This document shows positions 1 through 8,027 of a stretch of DNA of 29,093 nt, one piece after another; within the stretch, counting starts at the first letter, position 1; every line of letters starts with the position of its first letter. The notes under the pieces were generated by a model. The model was not told the origin of the DNA and searched no databases. It worked only from the letters and a program-made list of their open reading frames with translations. The position numbers and the translations under genes were made by a program. This DNA is from CAYJBH01 sp964370605 (lineage in GTDB: Bacteria > Bacillota > Clostridia > Oscillospirales > Ruminococcaceae): assembly GCA_964370605.1 (NCBI GenBank), contig CAYJJX010000022.1, forward strand, positions 1-29,093. Reading direction: 5' to 3'.

Positions 1-23
1 TCTCCCAGCTGAGCTAAACTCCC
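1..23 (-). tRNA. tRNA gene, 5' end only (probably tRNA-Val)
   Basis: Read on the minus strand, positions 23 to 1 give a tRNA 5' half: acceptor strand GGGAGTT, then U8-A9, then the D-arm GCTC with loop AGCTGGGA. The gene runs off the left edge before the anticodon, so the isotype cannot be read. The acceptor plus D-arm resembles clostridial tRNA-Val, but this is recollection of the family, not proof. A strong promoter lies just upstream. Confidence 0.85.
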
Positions 24-40
24 GTCAAGGTACGAATAAT

Positions 41-69
41 ATAATACAACACGATTCGCTATTTGTCAA
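41..69 (-). promoter_or_regulatory. Sigma-A promoter of the tRNA gene
   Basis: On the minus strand TTGACA (69-64, perfect -35) is followed after exactly 17 nt by TATTAT (46-41, -10). The expected transcription start near position 34 lies about 11 nt before the tRNA 5' end at 23, the short leader usual for tRNA operons. Confidence 0.8.
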
Positions 70-265
70 TACCTTTTTTCATTTTTTCTTAAAATCTATT
101 TTCAAACCATCTGCTATTCTGCTATATATAATATACTGCTGTTAGAAAGATCATTCGTTTTGATCAGCCTACTCTCTTCATTATGTAAAACCTCCTCCCC
201 GCCATGAAGCCTACAACCAAAATTTACTTTTTATTCTTCTATATTGAAAATATTTACAAAAGCAC

Positions 266-294
266 TTGCATTTTTCTTTAAAATGTGATATTAT
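266..294 (+). promoter_or_regulatory. Extended -10 promoter of rplS
   Basis: TTGCAT (266-271) and TATTAT (289-294) are separated by 17 nt, and TGA at 286-288 gives an extended -10 (TGnTATTAT). The predicted start near 301 leaves a leader of about 137 nt before rplS. The rest of 70-265 is AT-rich; apart from a tandem TCTGCTAT repeat near 110-126 I see no gene or clear signal in it. Confidence 0.65.
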
Positions 295-300
295 ATCAAA

Positions 301-437
301 GCACCGTTTGCTACTTTATTGTATATTCATCATGAATACAAAGTTTAGTAATGGAACGCAACCATTATATCGACAGTCCTCTCGTTACCCCTGTAATGTA
401 TGAATGTCGCAACTGTCTAACGGAGGAATTTATTCTT
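301..437 (+). promoter_or_regulatory. Structured 5' leader of rplS, candidate L19 autoregulatory leader
   Basis: The untranslated leader can form several hairpins. One is 319-328 with 334-341, with a bulged A. A second is TAATGG (349-354) with CCATTA (362-367). An outer stem GACAGT (372-377) pairs with ACTGTC (412-417), which ends just before the GGAGG ribosome site (422-426), and it encloses CGTTAC (383-388) paired with GTAATG (393-398). Leaders before rplS in Firmicutes are known as ribosomal-protein autoregulatory elements. I infer the same role here from position and folding, not from a model match. An in-frame ATG at 351 exists but is not the L19 start. Confidence 0.45.
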
Positions 438-797
438 ATGGACGCAATCAAACTTATTACCCAAGATCACAAAAAGTCGGAACTCCCAGCTTTTTCCGTC
501 GGTGACACAGTTCGTGTCAACGTTCGTATTAAAGAGGGTGAGCGCGAGCGTGTACAGGCTTTTGAAGGTACTGTAATCGCTAAAAAACATGGCGACATCA
601 ACGAGACATTTACCGTCCGTCGTACATCTTATGGTGTCGGTGTCGAGCGTGTGTTCCCGATCCACTCCCCATTCGTCGAAAGCGTTACCGTCGTTCGTTT
701 CGGTAAGGTTCGTCGTGCCAAGCTGTTTTACCTGCGTGAGCGTACCGGTAAATCTGCAAAGGTCAAGGAGCAGATCAGACACAAGAGTTCAAAATAG
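438..797 (+). CDS. rplS: 50S ribosomal protein L19
   Basis: Encodes ribosomal protein L19, which sits at the 30S-50S interface of the large subunit. The 119-residue product matches the usual length and shows the family landmarks: FSVGDTVRV, the FEGTVIAKK segment, TFTVRRTSYGVGVER and the basic RRAKLFYLRER tail. The ATG at 438 is chosen over the in-frame ATG at 351 because L19 proteins begin at about this point and GGAGG (422-426) lies 11 nt upstream; the 351 start would add 29 residues foreign to the family. Transcription probably starts near 301. The next genes, lepB, rbgA and rnhB, are the classic Firmicutes neighbours. Confidence 0.97.
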   Translation: MDAIKLITQDHKKSELPAFSVGDTVRVNVRIKEGERERVQAFEGTVIAKKHGDINETFTVRRTSYGVGVERVFPIHSPFVESVTVVRFGKVRRAKLFYLRERTGKSAKVKEQIRHKSSK

Positions 798-815
798 TTT
801 TTCTGCAATTCGTTG

Positions 816-859
816 CCCATCATACCATTTCGCCGGATAAGGTGATGAGGTGTGGTGGG
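816..859 (+). terminator. Large hairpin between rplS and lepB, possible attenuating terminator
   Basis: The arm 816-834 pairs with 841-859 in a 19-bp stem that has two mismatches and a few G-U pairs, closed by a 6-nt loop. It is followed by AGTTTT and a later TTT. The U-tract is weak, so it may terminate only part of the rplS transcripts, or act as a processing site, while the rest read into lepB. This would fit the much higher need for L19 than for signal peptidase. Confidence 0.5.
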
Positions 860-914
860 AGTTTTGCTATTTAGCCGATTTTTTTATTCGCCCCTTGAAA
901 GGATGTTATAGCCG

Positions 915-1463
915 ATGAATACGCCCTCAAAAGCCAACAGGGATTTCTTTGAATGGATCGATGCGCTGGTTTTTTGCGCTGTAGCCATAATTTTCATCTT
1001 TCTATTCTTCTTCCGACTGGTTGTTGTCCAAGGTGCCTCGATGGAACCAAACTTTCTGGAAGGCGATCGTCTGATTATCCGTAGTGTAGCCTACACCCCG
1101 GAGCGTGGCGATGTTGTGGTGCTTGATAGTTTTTCCGGAACCGGAAAGCCGCTGGTCAAGCGCATTATCGCCCTCGGCGGTGACGTTATCGATATAGACC
1201 CTGTTACAGCGGCAGTCACCGTAAATGGCGAGGTTATAGATGAACCATACATATTAGGTAAAACTACACATCTGGATGATATCGGATACCCATTTACCGT
1301 CAGCGAAGGTTCTATATTTGTAATGGGCGATAATCGTGAAAACTCAAACGACAGCCGAAGTTTTATCATCGGCGAGGTGGATGAGCGTAGTGTTATGGGA
1401 GAAGCTGTATTTCGAATCTGGCCATTCTATCGTTTTGGATTCATTGAACAGGAGGCAGAATAA
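915..1463 (+). CDS. lepB: Signal peptidase I
   Basis: Membrane serine protease that cleaves signal peptides from exported proteins on the outer face of the membrane. The 182-residue product has one N-terminal membrane anchor (about residues 15-38), then the SMEPN box with catalytic Ser42, the lysine box VKRIIALGGD with general base Lys82, and the MGDNRENSNDSR box near the C-terminus. Length and single anchor are typical of the Gram-positive (Sip) type. AAAGG precedes the ATG by about 12 nt. Its TAA lies one base before the rbgA ATG, so the two are almost certainly co-translated. The gene stands at the usual clostridial place between rplS and rbgA. Confidence 0.95.
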   Translation: MNTPSKANRDFFEWIDALVFCAVAIIFIFLFFFRLVVVQGASMEPNFLEGDRLIIRSVAYTPERGDVVVLDSFSGTGKPLVKRIIALGGDVIDIDPVTAAVTVNGEVIDEPYILGKTTHLDDIGYPFTVSEGSIFVMGDNRENSNDSRSFIIGEVDERSVMGEAVFRIWPFYRFGFIEQEAE

Positions 1464-1464
1464 A

Positions 1465-2313
1465 ATGAACATTCAATGGTTTCCGGGGCACATGACGAAA
1501 ACTTTTCGTGCCGTTGAAAAAATTCTGCCGAGCATTGATGCCGCCATCGTGCTTTTAGATGCTCGAATACCGGAATCAAGCTGCAATCCAAAGCTATTGC
1601 AGCTTATCGCATCAAAACCGAAGTTATATGTGCTTAACAAGGCCGATCTTGCCGACAAGGCTTCTACCGATCGTTGGCTTCGACATCTCGGAAAAAACGA
1701 AACTGCAGTTGCAGTCTCATCTAAAAACCCTTCGGCATCAAAAACAATCTTAAACGCCGTCAACGCCGTAACTGCCGAAATAACAAAGCGCCGTGAGGCG
1801 AAAGGCATAGGTGGCATGAGTATCTCTCTTTTAGTTTGCGGAATACCAAATGTCGGAAAATCAACATTAATAAACATGCTGTGCAAGAGCGCGAAAGCCC
1901 GTGCGGCAGACAAACCTGGCGTCACAAGAGGATTGCAACGAATATCGCTCAAAGGCTTTGATCTTGTCGATGTTCCGGGACTGCTTTGGCCAAAGTTTGA
2001 AAACAACACGGTGGCGGCAAACCTTGCATTTATAGGATCTATCAACGATGACATCATCGGCAAAGAAGAGCTTGCCGCAAACCTATTGTTCGAACTGGCT
2101 CCTCTCGGCAACAACACCCTTTGCGAGCGTTTCAAGCTTCCAAGCGAATCACTCGATCTTCCGATGTATGAACTTCTTGAGGAGATTGGTCGTCGACGCG
2201 GTATGCTTATCCGTGGAGGCGAGGTGGATCTGGAACGTACTGCCATAATGGTTATCGATGAGTTTCGTGCCGCAAAGTTTGGGAGGATTACGCTTGAACA
2301 ACCCCCTGTATGA
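1465..2313 (+). CDS. rbgA: Ribosome biogenesis GTPase RbgA (YlqF)
   Basis: Circularly permuted GTPase needed for late assembly of the 50S subunit. The 282-residue product has the permuted motif order: G4 NKAD (58-61) comes first, then G1 GIPNVGKST (126-134), a PGVTRG switch (about 151-156) and G3 DVPG (169-172). It begins with the family signature IQWFPGHM. The ATG at 1465 is preceded by GGAGG (1451-1455) inside the end of lepB. An in-frame ATG at 1336 would run through lepB and is rejected. The C-terminal domain is about 110 residues, as in YlqF. The start of rnhB overlaps the last 20 bases. Confidence 0.95.
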   Translation: MNIQWFPGHMTKTFRAVEKILPSIDAAIVLLDARIPESSCNPKLLQLIASKPKLYVLNKADLADKASTDRWLRHLGKNETAVAVSSKNPSASKTILNAVNAVTAEITKRREAKGIGGMSISLLVCGIPNVGKSTLINMLCKSAKARAADKPGVTRGLQRISLKGFDLVDVPGLLWPKFENNTVAANLAFIGSINDDIIGKEELAANLLFELAPLGNNTLCERFKLPSESLDLPMYELLEEIGRRRGMLIRGGEVDLERTAIMVIDEFRAAKFGRITLEQPPV

Positions 2314-2896
2314 TTTTGATATTGAAAACGGCGCTGACTCGCTGACCTTAGTCGGAGTGGACGAGGCTGGTCGAGGCCCACTTTGTGGTCCTGTATGCGT
2401 TGCCGCAGTATCACTCGACTATTCGGTCGATCTTGAGGTCAAGGATAGCAAAAAGCTGTCAGAAAAAAAACGAGAAGAGCTCTTTGAGCAGATCATTTCA
2501 AGCGCTGTTGCGTACAACATCGTGCTTGTCGATAATCACACCATTGATGAAATAAATATTTTGAATGCTACCATGCTCGGCATGAAGCAAGCGGCAGAAG
2601 GACTATCTATAATTCCCGATATAGTATTGATCGACGGCAATCGTTGTCCTGAATTGCCGTTTGAGGCTCATTCAGTGGTCAAGGGCGATGCAAAAAGTGC
2701 CGCAATTGCCGCCGCATCCATACTTGCAAAAGTAACGCGCGATCGTTATATGAAAAAACTTGACAGCGAATTTCCACAGTATATGCTGGCTAAACACAAA
2801 GGATACGGCACAGCTTTGCACTACGAAAAGATCAAGGAACACGGCATACAGGATTTTTATCGCCGATCCTTTCTTAAAAAAATACTAAACCAATGA
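2294..2896 (+). CDS. rnhB: Ribonuclease HII, TTG start
   Basis: Cleaves RNA in RNA-DNA hybrids and removes single ribonucleotides from DNA. The 200-residue product carries VGVDEAGRGPLCGPV with acidic residues Asp23 and Glu24, LIDGN with Asp113, and the VKGDAKSAAIAAASILAKVTRD segment with further acidic metal ligands. A TTG at 2294 is chosen because GGGAGG (2281-2286) lies 7 nt upstream; an in-frame ATG at 2258 has no such site and lies deeper inside rbgA. The reading frame overlaps the end of rbgA by 20 nt and ends in ATGA shared with yraN, so the three genes are probably translationally coupled. Confidence 0.93.
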   Translation: MNNPLYDFDIENGADSLTLVGVDEAGRGPLCGPVCVAAVSLDYSVDLEVKDSKKLSEKKREELFEQIISSAVAYNIVLVDNHTIDEINILNATMLGMKQAAEGLSIIPDIVLIDGNRCPELPFEAHSVVKGDAKSAAIAAASILAKVTRDRYMKKLDSEFPQYMLAKHKGYGTALHYEKIKEHGIQDFYRRSFLKKILNQ

Positions 2897-3249
2897 CAAA
2901 GAAAAAACAACTCGGAGATCAAGCAGAGCAGTTTGTCACCGACCATTATATAAAAAACGGATATTCTGTCCTGAGCCGCAACTTTCGAACACGACTGGGC
3001 GAAATTGATATTGTCGTCGACAACGGTGAAGTCGTCGCGGTGGTAGAGGTTAAGGCGAGACACATAGCGACAAGCATTCCTATCGAAGAGATCATCACGA
3101 TACAGAAACGCAAAAAAATCCGCGCTGCGGCTATCGTGTTTTTACGCCAACACAATCTATTGGAAAGAGTAATCAGGTTCGATGTTGCACTGGTCAGCTA
3201 TGATGATGAAATGATGAGTTGCAAAATATTAGAGAGTGCATTTGAATAA
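2893..3249 (+). CDS. yraN: YraN family (UPF0102) nuclease-like protein
   Basis: Small protein of the YraN/UPF0102 family, which has a restriction-endonuclease-like fold and is commonly found beside rnhB. The 118-residue product shows the family start LGDQAEQFV and the nuclease-like core GEIDIV...VVEVKAR, with likely metal/catalytic residues Asp39, Glu52 and Lys54. The precise cellular substrate of the family is not settled; a role in DNA repair or processing is inference. Its ATG overlaps the rnhB stop (ATGA), which argues for co-expression. Confidence 0.9.
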   Translation: MTKKKQLGDQAEQFVTDHYIKNGYSVLSRNFRTRLGEIDIVVDNGEVVAVVEVKARHIATSIPIEEIITIQKRKKIRAAAIVFLRQHNLLERVIRFDVALVSYDDEMMSCKILESAFE

Positions 3250-3268
3250 CTACAAGGAGACACACAGG

Positions 3269-4741
3269 ATGAAGTACCATTCAACAAGAGGAAGTGAAAA
3301 ACTTTATGACAGTGCCGAGGCGATAATTGCGGGGCTGTGTGAGGACGGCGGTCTTTTTGTCCCGACCGAATTCCCGAGCCTTGATGTCGAGACGCTCTGT
3401 CACAAACCGTACAGCCACATTGCCTCGGAGGTTCTTCGCCTGTTCCTGACCGACTTCGATAGCAAATTTATTACCACCACTTCTGAAACCGTCTATATGA
3501 AAGAGCGCTTCAACAACAAGGCCGGGCACCTGACAAGGGTCAGTGATCGCCTTTCCTTTCTCGAGCTATGGCATGGCCCTACATTTGCATTCAAAGACTA
3601 TGCGCTGCAGATTTTGCCACGACTTTTGTGTGAGGCAAAACGCATGCGCGGATATAATAAAACCAACCTCATTCTTGTCGCCACCTCAGGTGACACAGGC
3701 TCTGCCGCGCTATACGGCTTTTCCGACCTGCCGGGTATCAAAGTCATCGCCATGTTCCCACAAGACGGAGTCAGCCTCGTTCAACGTCGACAGATGACGA
3801 GAGCAAAAGGAGATAACCTTCGTGTTTTTGGCGTGCATGGTAATTTTGACAACATCCAAACCGCTGTCAAAGAGGTCTTTGCCGACTCTGAAATAAAACG
3901 ATTGCTAGCGGAAAAAGATGTTGAACTGTCCAGTGCCAACTCCATCAACTTCGGTCGATTGGTGCCACAAATTTGTTACTATTTCAGTAGCTATGCCGAG
4001 ATGTTGAGTGAAGGAACAATTCGTTCGGGTGAAACGGTCGATTTTGTGGTTCCCACCGGTAACTTTGGAGATATCCTTGCAGGGTACTATGCAAAAATGA
4101 TGGGACTGCCAATCGGAAAACTGATCTGCGCCTCCAACAAAAACCGCATACTTACTGACTTTTTCAACACCGGTGTTTATGACACTCACCGAGAATTTCA
4201 TAAGACAAACTCGCCATCGATGGACATAATCATCTCTTCCAACCTTGAACGACTTCTCTTTCATGTCAGCGGCGACTGCAACTATGTAAAAAGCTTGATG
4301 GACGATCTGAAATCAACCGGAACATTCAAGGTTTCAAGCGATATTTTAGAACTGCTGCAAGCAACTTTTTTCGCTGGCTTTGCCGACGACGAGACTGCAC
4401 TAAAAACGATATCTTCCACCCAAGAGCGCTACAATTATCTTTGCGACCCACACACCGCAGTCGCAACTGCGGTTGCAAAACAATGGCACGAGAGTGGCAA
4501 CTCTTCAAATCAAATTGTAGTTCTCTCTACCGCTAGCCCATACAAATTCCCGAGTGATATCGTCTTGGCATTCCATAAAGGTTTGTCGGTAGGCGATGAC
4601 ACTGCACTGTCGATGCTGTGCGATTCATTCCCCGCTTCTCCGATACCTACCGTAATTCAAGATCTGATGAAACCCATCGCCGATAGCACGCCGGCCATAT
4701 CGATCGATGATGTCAAGGCAAGCGTATTCGAATTTGTATAG
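3269..4741 (+). CDS. thrC: Threonine synthase
   Basis: PLP enzyme that converts O-phosphohomoserine to threonine, the last step of threonine synthesis. The 490-residue length and the N-terminal pattern YHSTRG...GLCEDGGLFVP fit the longer class of threonine synthases. The PLP lysine is in GPTFAFKDYALQ (Lys109), followed by ATSGDTGSAAL and a glycine-rich PTGNFGDILAGYYAKMMG segment for phosphate binding. The ATG at 3269 has AAGGAG (3254-3259) 9 nt upstream; the in-frame ATG at 3236 lies inside yraN and is rejected. It follows yraN by 19 nt, so it probably shares the rplS-lepB transcript although its function is unrelated. Confidence 0.95.
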   Translation: MKYHSTRGSEKLYDSAEAIIAGLCEDGGLFVPTEFPSLDVETLCHKPYSHIASEVLRLFLTDFDSKFITTTSETVYMKERFNNKAGHLTRVSDRLSFLELWHGPTFAFKDYALQILPRLLCEAKRMRGYNKTNLILVATSGDTGSAALYGFSDLPGIKVIAMFPQDGVSLVQRRQMTRAKGDNLRVFGVHGNFDNIQTAVKEVFADSEIKRLLAEKDVELSSANSINFGRLVPQICYYFSSYAEMLSEGTIRSGETVDFVVPTGNFGDILAGYYAKMMGLPIGKLICASNKNRILTDFFNTGVYDTHREFHKTNSPSMDIIISSNLERLLFHVSGDCNYVKSLMDDLKSTGTFKVSSDILELLQATFFAGFADDETALKTISSTQERYNYLCDPHTAVATAVAKQWHESGNSSNQIVVLSTASPYKFPSDIVLAFHKGLSVGDDTALSMLCDSFPASPIPTVIQDLMKPIADSTPAISIDDVKASVFEFV

Positions 4742-4777
4742 CTTAGCACCTCTGATGCAACCATATAATGGTTTAAA

Positions 4778-4800
4778 TTGAAAAACATTATGTTTTTCAA
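4778..4800 (+). other. AT-rich perfect hairpin after thrC
   Basis: TTGAAAAACA (4778-4787) and TGTTTTTCAA (4791-4800) form a perfect 10-bp inverted repeat with a 3-base centre. It lacks a GC-rich stem and a T-tract, so a terminator role is doubtful. A smaller ACCAT/ATGGT repeat lies just before it at 4760-4772. I found no convincing promoter in 4742-4885, although expression of the next gene would need read-through or its own start. Confidence 0.4.
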
Positions 4801-4885
4801 ACTTAGTCATAGCTTTGGATCACATGCATAAAATACACAAAACCCTCTATGAAATCTATCGATTATCAAAGGAATAAGCATAGCC

Positions 4886-5566
4886 ATGTCAATCTTTACC
4901 ATTGCCGATCTGCACCTATCACTCGACAAAAAAAAGCCGATGGATATTTTTTCCGGCTGGGAGGGGTATGTTGAGTTGCTTGAGCAAAACTGGAACAGAA
5001 TAATCTCCCCCGAGGATACCGTAGTGATCCCGGGGGACGTTTCATGGGCTATGAAGATTGAGGATGCCCTCACCGACTTTAAATTCCTTGAGAATCTGCC
5101 GGGGCAAAAGGTTATTTTGAAGGGCAACCATGACTATTGGTGGACTACCGCCAAAAAGATGTCGGAGTTTGTGCAAGAGCACCAACTGCACAGCTTAAAC
5201 TTTCTGCACAACAACTGCCATATCGTCGGCGAGGTCGCCATTTGCGGCACTCGAAGTTGGCTTTTCGAGCGGGGCGAAGAGTTTGACCAGAAACTGGTAT
5301 CCCGTGAGGCAGGCCGTCTTACCGCCTCACTGAACGCCGCCAAAGATCTGGAAAAAATAGTGTTTTTGCACTACCCTCCTATCTTTCGAAACGAACGCAG
5401 CGACCAGATGATCGAAATCATGACACAGTACGGTGTGCGCCGTTGCTACTATGGTCATCTGCACTCTCATACAATCAAAGAGGCATTTTGCGGCAGACTT
5501 GGCGACATTGATTATCGGCTAATCTCGGCCGACGCTCTCAAATTCAGACCCCACAAAGTATTATAA
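4886..5566 (+). CDS. Metallophosphoesterase
   Basis: Calcineurin-like phosphoesterase of 226 residues. The two-metal motifs are in order: DLH (Asp8, His10), GDVSW (Asp51), GNHDYWW (Asn81, His82), then a histidine in FLHYPP (His162) and YGHLHSH (His191, His193). The GDVSWAM and GNHDYWW forms are typical of a small cytosolic Firmicutes family whose substrate is not known, so no reaction is claimed beyond phosphoester hydrolysis. AAAGGA stands 12 nt before the ATG. The gene ends tail-to-tail with the DUF2344 gene, overlapping it by six bases. Confidence 0.9.
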   Translation: MSIFTIADLHLSLDKKKPMDIFSGWEGYVELLEQNWNRIISPEDTVVIPGDVSWAMKIEDALTDFKFLENLPGQKVILKGNHDYWWTTAKKMSEFVQEHQLHSLNFLHNNCHIVGEVAICGTRSWLFERGEEFDQKLVSREAGRLTASLNAAKDLEKIVFLHYPPIFRNERSDQMIEIMTQYGVRRCYYGHLHSHTIKEAFCGRLGDIDYRLISADALKFRPHKVL

Positions 5567-6190
5567 CCACTCTGACTTTGACTTGTCGAGTATTGCAGTC
5601 CTCACCACCGCAAGGTCGCCGACTTCAACACCAAAACGTCCGAGATAATCGGTAAGAAGTGTCGGACTGAGTGTCAGATCACCCGCCGGAAGTGTGATAG
5701 TGACTCTCGAATCTTCCACACACATTGCCTGCACATGTTCTTTTAAATCTATCGTCAACTCTTTGCGTTTTGTCTTTTTAATAACCTCTGCCGTGTCTTG
5801 ATCATTATATTGAGATACGGCATTTTTTAGCGCCTCATCGTCCTTTCTTGCACTGATTTCATATTGTGCAAAGCCGATGTCGGCAGGTTTCCTTGCCGCA
5901 ATGTATATCGAGAAAAGCTCGATACCTTTCGGAAGACACGCGTTTATAGCCGCCAGCCAGTCACGGCTCGGCGGTTGTTCACTCTTGAAATCCACCGCAT
6001 CACAGACCGACTGATGGGTCAGCGACAGAGGTAGTGCAAAGGTCATATATATGTGCGGATTGAACCCCTGCGAATATTGGACCGGAAGTCCACTCTGGCG
6101 CAGTGCTCTCGACATAACACGCTGTAGGTCGAGATGAGATATGTATGCACATTCGTCCGTCTTGACGAATCTCGCTCTAATTACAAACAC
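5561..6190 (-). CDS. DUF2344 / TIGR03936 radical-SAM-associated protein
   Basis: A 209-residue protein of the DUF2344 family, recognised from the start FVIRARFVKTDECAYISHLDLQRVMSRALRQ and from PVQYSQGFNPHI. In clostridia this domain is fused to, or encoded next to, the radical SAM protein found directly upstream here. Its function is unknown; it may bind RNA or act as the partner subunit of that enzyme, but this is inference. A GTG start at 6190 is used, preceded by a G-rich GAGGGGG ribosome site about 6 nt upstream inside the end of the radical SAM gene. The 14-nt overlap implies coupled translation. The stop lies in a TTATAA shared with the convergent phosphoesterase gene. Confidence 0.88.
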   Translation of the reverse strand: MFVIRARFVKTDECAYISHLDLQRVMSRALRQSGLPVQYSQGFNPHIYMTFALPLSLTHQSVCDAVDFKSEQPPSRDWLAAINACLPKGIELFSIYIAARKPADIGFAQYEISARKDDEALKNAVSQYNDQDTAEVIKKTKRKELTIDLKEHVQAMCVEDSRVTITLPAGDLTLSPTLLTDYLGRFGVEVGDLAVVRTAILDKSKSEWL

Positions 6191-8021
6191 AGTTCACCCC
6201 CTCGACATCTTTGTTTATGCCACAAGCGGCACACTCTTTGTTACACGGCTGTGTCGTCTCTTCCTCAATAGCTTTTTGATACTCTCTTCTGAAAAAGTCT
6301 CGGTCGACACCATAATCAAGGTGTTGCCATGGCAAAACCTCTGTCTCTCCCCTCTCTCTTGAGGCATAAAACTCAGGAGAAACACCATTTTTTTCGAACG
6401 CCTCTTTCCAAAGTTCATAATTAAAATGTTCTTGCCAACCGTCCATGCGACAGCCAAGTTCAAAGGCAGTCTTTATCACGGCCGACAATCGTCGATCTCC
6501 TCTTGCGATGCTTGCCTCCAACATAGAAACATCGGCATCATGATAGCTGACCGATATTTTCCTTGTCTTAACCGCCGAAAGCAAAAGTTTTTGTTTGCGC
6601 CTTAGCTCATCATAACTGTCTTGCGCTACAATTTCAAACGGCGTGTTAGGTTTAGGAACAAAACACGCGACGCTGACCGACACCGTCACTCCTTTGCCTT
6701 TTGGGCGATTAGGGGTTTGATGAAACCACTCGATAACTTTATGGGCAAGCTGTGCTATTCCTACAATGTCTTCATCGGTCTCGGTCGGAAGCCCCATCAT
6801 AAAATACAGTTTAACGGAACTATAACCACTCCCAAATGCGGTCATGACAGTGTCACGAAGCTCTTCCTCCGTCACATTTTTATTTATTACATCACGCAGA
6901 CGCTGGGTTCCCGCCTCGGGGGCAAATGTCAGCCCACTCCTACGCACCCTGCTGATGCGCTCTGCGAGCTCCGGACTGAAATTATCGACACGTAGTGACG
7001 GCAGCGATAGGTTGATTCGCTCCTGCTGGGTCCAGTCAAGCAGACCGTCGAGCAGCTGTTCAAGTTCTGTGTGGTCACTACTGGAAAGCGAAGTCAGTGA
7101 AATCTCGTCATAGCCGGTGCTGTCACATATCTCACGCGCAGCACGACATAGATCGGCAACGCCACGCTCTCGAAAGGGGCGATAAATATATCCCGCCTGA
7201 CAAAAACGACATCCTCTGACACAACCCCTGAGTATCTCAATCTGTGCACGGTCATGCACCGCACCGATCATCGGAACGGTAAAGTTTGTCGGTGGTGCAA
7301 AGTCTGAAAAATCCTTGATCCATGTCTTGGAGATGGGGAGCGGTGCGCCCTCGAGTGCAACCACCTGCTTCACGGTGTTGTCGTCGTTATACTCCACCTC
7401 ATAGAGCGACGGAACATATATCCCGTCGAGTTGTGACATTTGTTTGAGGGTCTCCTGCTTTGACAGACCTTTTTCTTTTGCTTCGCTGAGTATGTTGCAA
7501 AGCTGCACATTTATCCTCTCTCCCTCACCGAGTATAAACAGATCAAAAAAGTCGGCAAGGGGTTCCGGATTGCAGGCACATGGACCGCCGGCAACTACAA
7601 GCGGATGATGCTCCTGTCGATCTTTGGCATAAAGAGGTATATCCCCCATGGACAGCATGGCAAGAATGTTGGTGTAGGTCAACTCCGATTGTAGCGTGAA
7701 CCCCACTATATCAAACTCATCAAGAGGATTTTTTCCCTCCAGCGAAAAGAGTTTCAGCCCTTCGTTTTTCAGCTGTTCGCACATGTCGTCAAGCGGCATA
7801 AACACACGTTGACACCATATTCCCTCTTCGTTATTCATTATTTCATATAAAACTTTCAAACCGAGGTGTGACATTCCGATTTCATATGTGTCGGGGAAAC
7901 AAAAGGCAAAATTCACTTTTGCATCTTCAAAATCCTTGATGACCGAAAGACGCTCTCCGCCTATATATCGTGCCGGTTTTTGCACCCTTGGTAGTATTCG
8001 CTCCAGCTCTCTTGATATCAT
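6177..8021 (-). CDS. B12-binding-type radical SAM protein (TIGR03960 family)
   Basis: A 614-residue radical SAM enzyme. The N-terminal part (about 30-190) resembles the cobalamin-binding-like domain of this family, with FCFPDTYEIGMSHLG and VAGGPCACNPEP. The core has the 4Fe-4S motif GCVRGCRFC with Cys267, Cys271 and Cys274, then EISLTSLSSSDHTE and TFAPEAGTQRLRD. A cysteine-rich tail (CNKECAACG...NCVCN) ends the protein and could hold another cluster or zinc. The reaction is unknown; the family is widespread in clostridia beside DUF2344, as here. It starts 6 nt after the M50 protease stop with AAGGA upstream, so it is part of the M23-M50 transcript. Confidence 0.9.
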   Translation of the reverse strand: MISRELERILPRVQKPARYIGGERLSVIKDFEDAKVNFAFCFPDTYEIGMSHLGLKVLYEIMNNEEGIWCQRVFMPLDDMCEQLKNEGLKLFSLEGKNPLDEFDIVGFTLQSELTYTNILAMLSMGDIPLYAKDRQEHHPLVVAGGPCACNPEPLADFFDLFILGEGERINVQLCNILSEAKEKGLSKQETLKQMSQLDGIYVPSLYEVEYNDDNTVKQVVALEGAPLPISKTWIKDFSDFAPPTNFTVPMIGAVHDRAQIEILRGCVRGCRFCQAGYIYRPFRERGVADLCRAAREICDSTGYDEISLTSLSSSDHTELEQLLDGLLDWTQQERINLSLPSLRVDNFSPELAERISRVRRSGLTFAPEAGTQRLRDVINKNVTEEELRDTVMTAFGSGYSSVKLYFMMGLPTETDEDIVGIAQLAHKVIEWFHQTPNRPKGKGVTVSVSVACFVPKPNTPFEIVAQDSYDELRRKQKLLLSAVKTRKISVSYHDADVSMLEASIARGDRRLSAVIKTAFELGCRMDGWQEHFNYELWKEAFEKNGVSPEFYASRERGETEVLPWQHLDYGVDRDFFRREYQKAIEEETTQPCNKECAACGINKDVEGVNCVCN

Positions 8022-8027
8022 AAATTA

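Noticed and set aside
188..195. Minus-strand AGGAGG followed by an ATG upstream of the tRNA promoter
   Set aside because: The frame closes after five codons, so no protein can be supported.
351..437. N-terminal extension of L19 from the ATG at 351
   Set aside because: The added 29 residues do not belong to L19, and the ribosome site and family start fit the ATG at 438; the region is better read as a folded leader.
417..782. Open frame on the minus strand inside rplS
   Set aside because: It lies fully opposite a ribosomal protein gene, has no ribosome site and no recognisable family.
1473..2414. Long minus-strand frame (313 codons) across rbgA and rnhB
   Set aside because: It is a codon-bias shadow; composition is Ser/Arg-rich and both genes opposite are clear.
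4778..4800. Hairpin after thrC as a standard terminator
   Set aside because: The stem is nearly all A-T with a 3-base loop and lacks a following T-tract.
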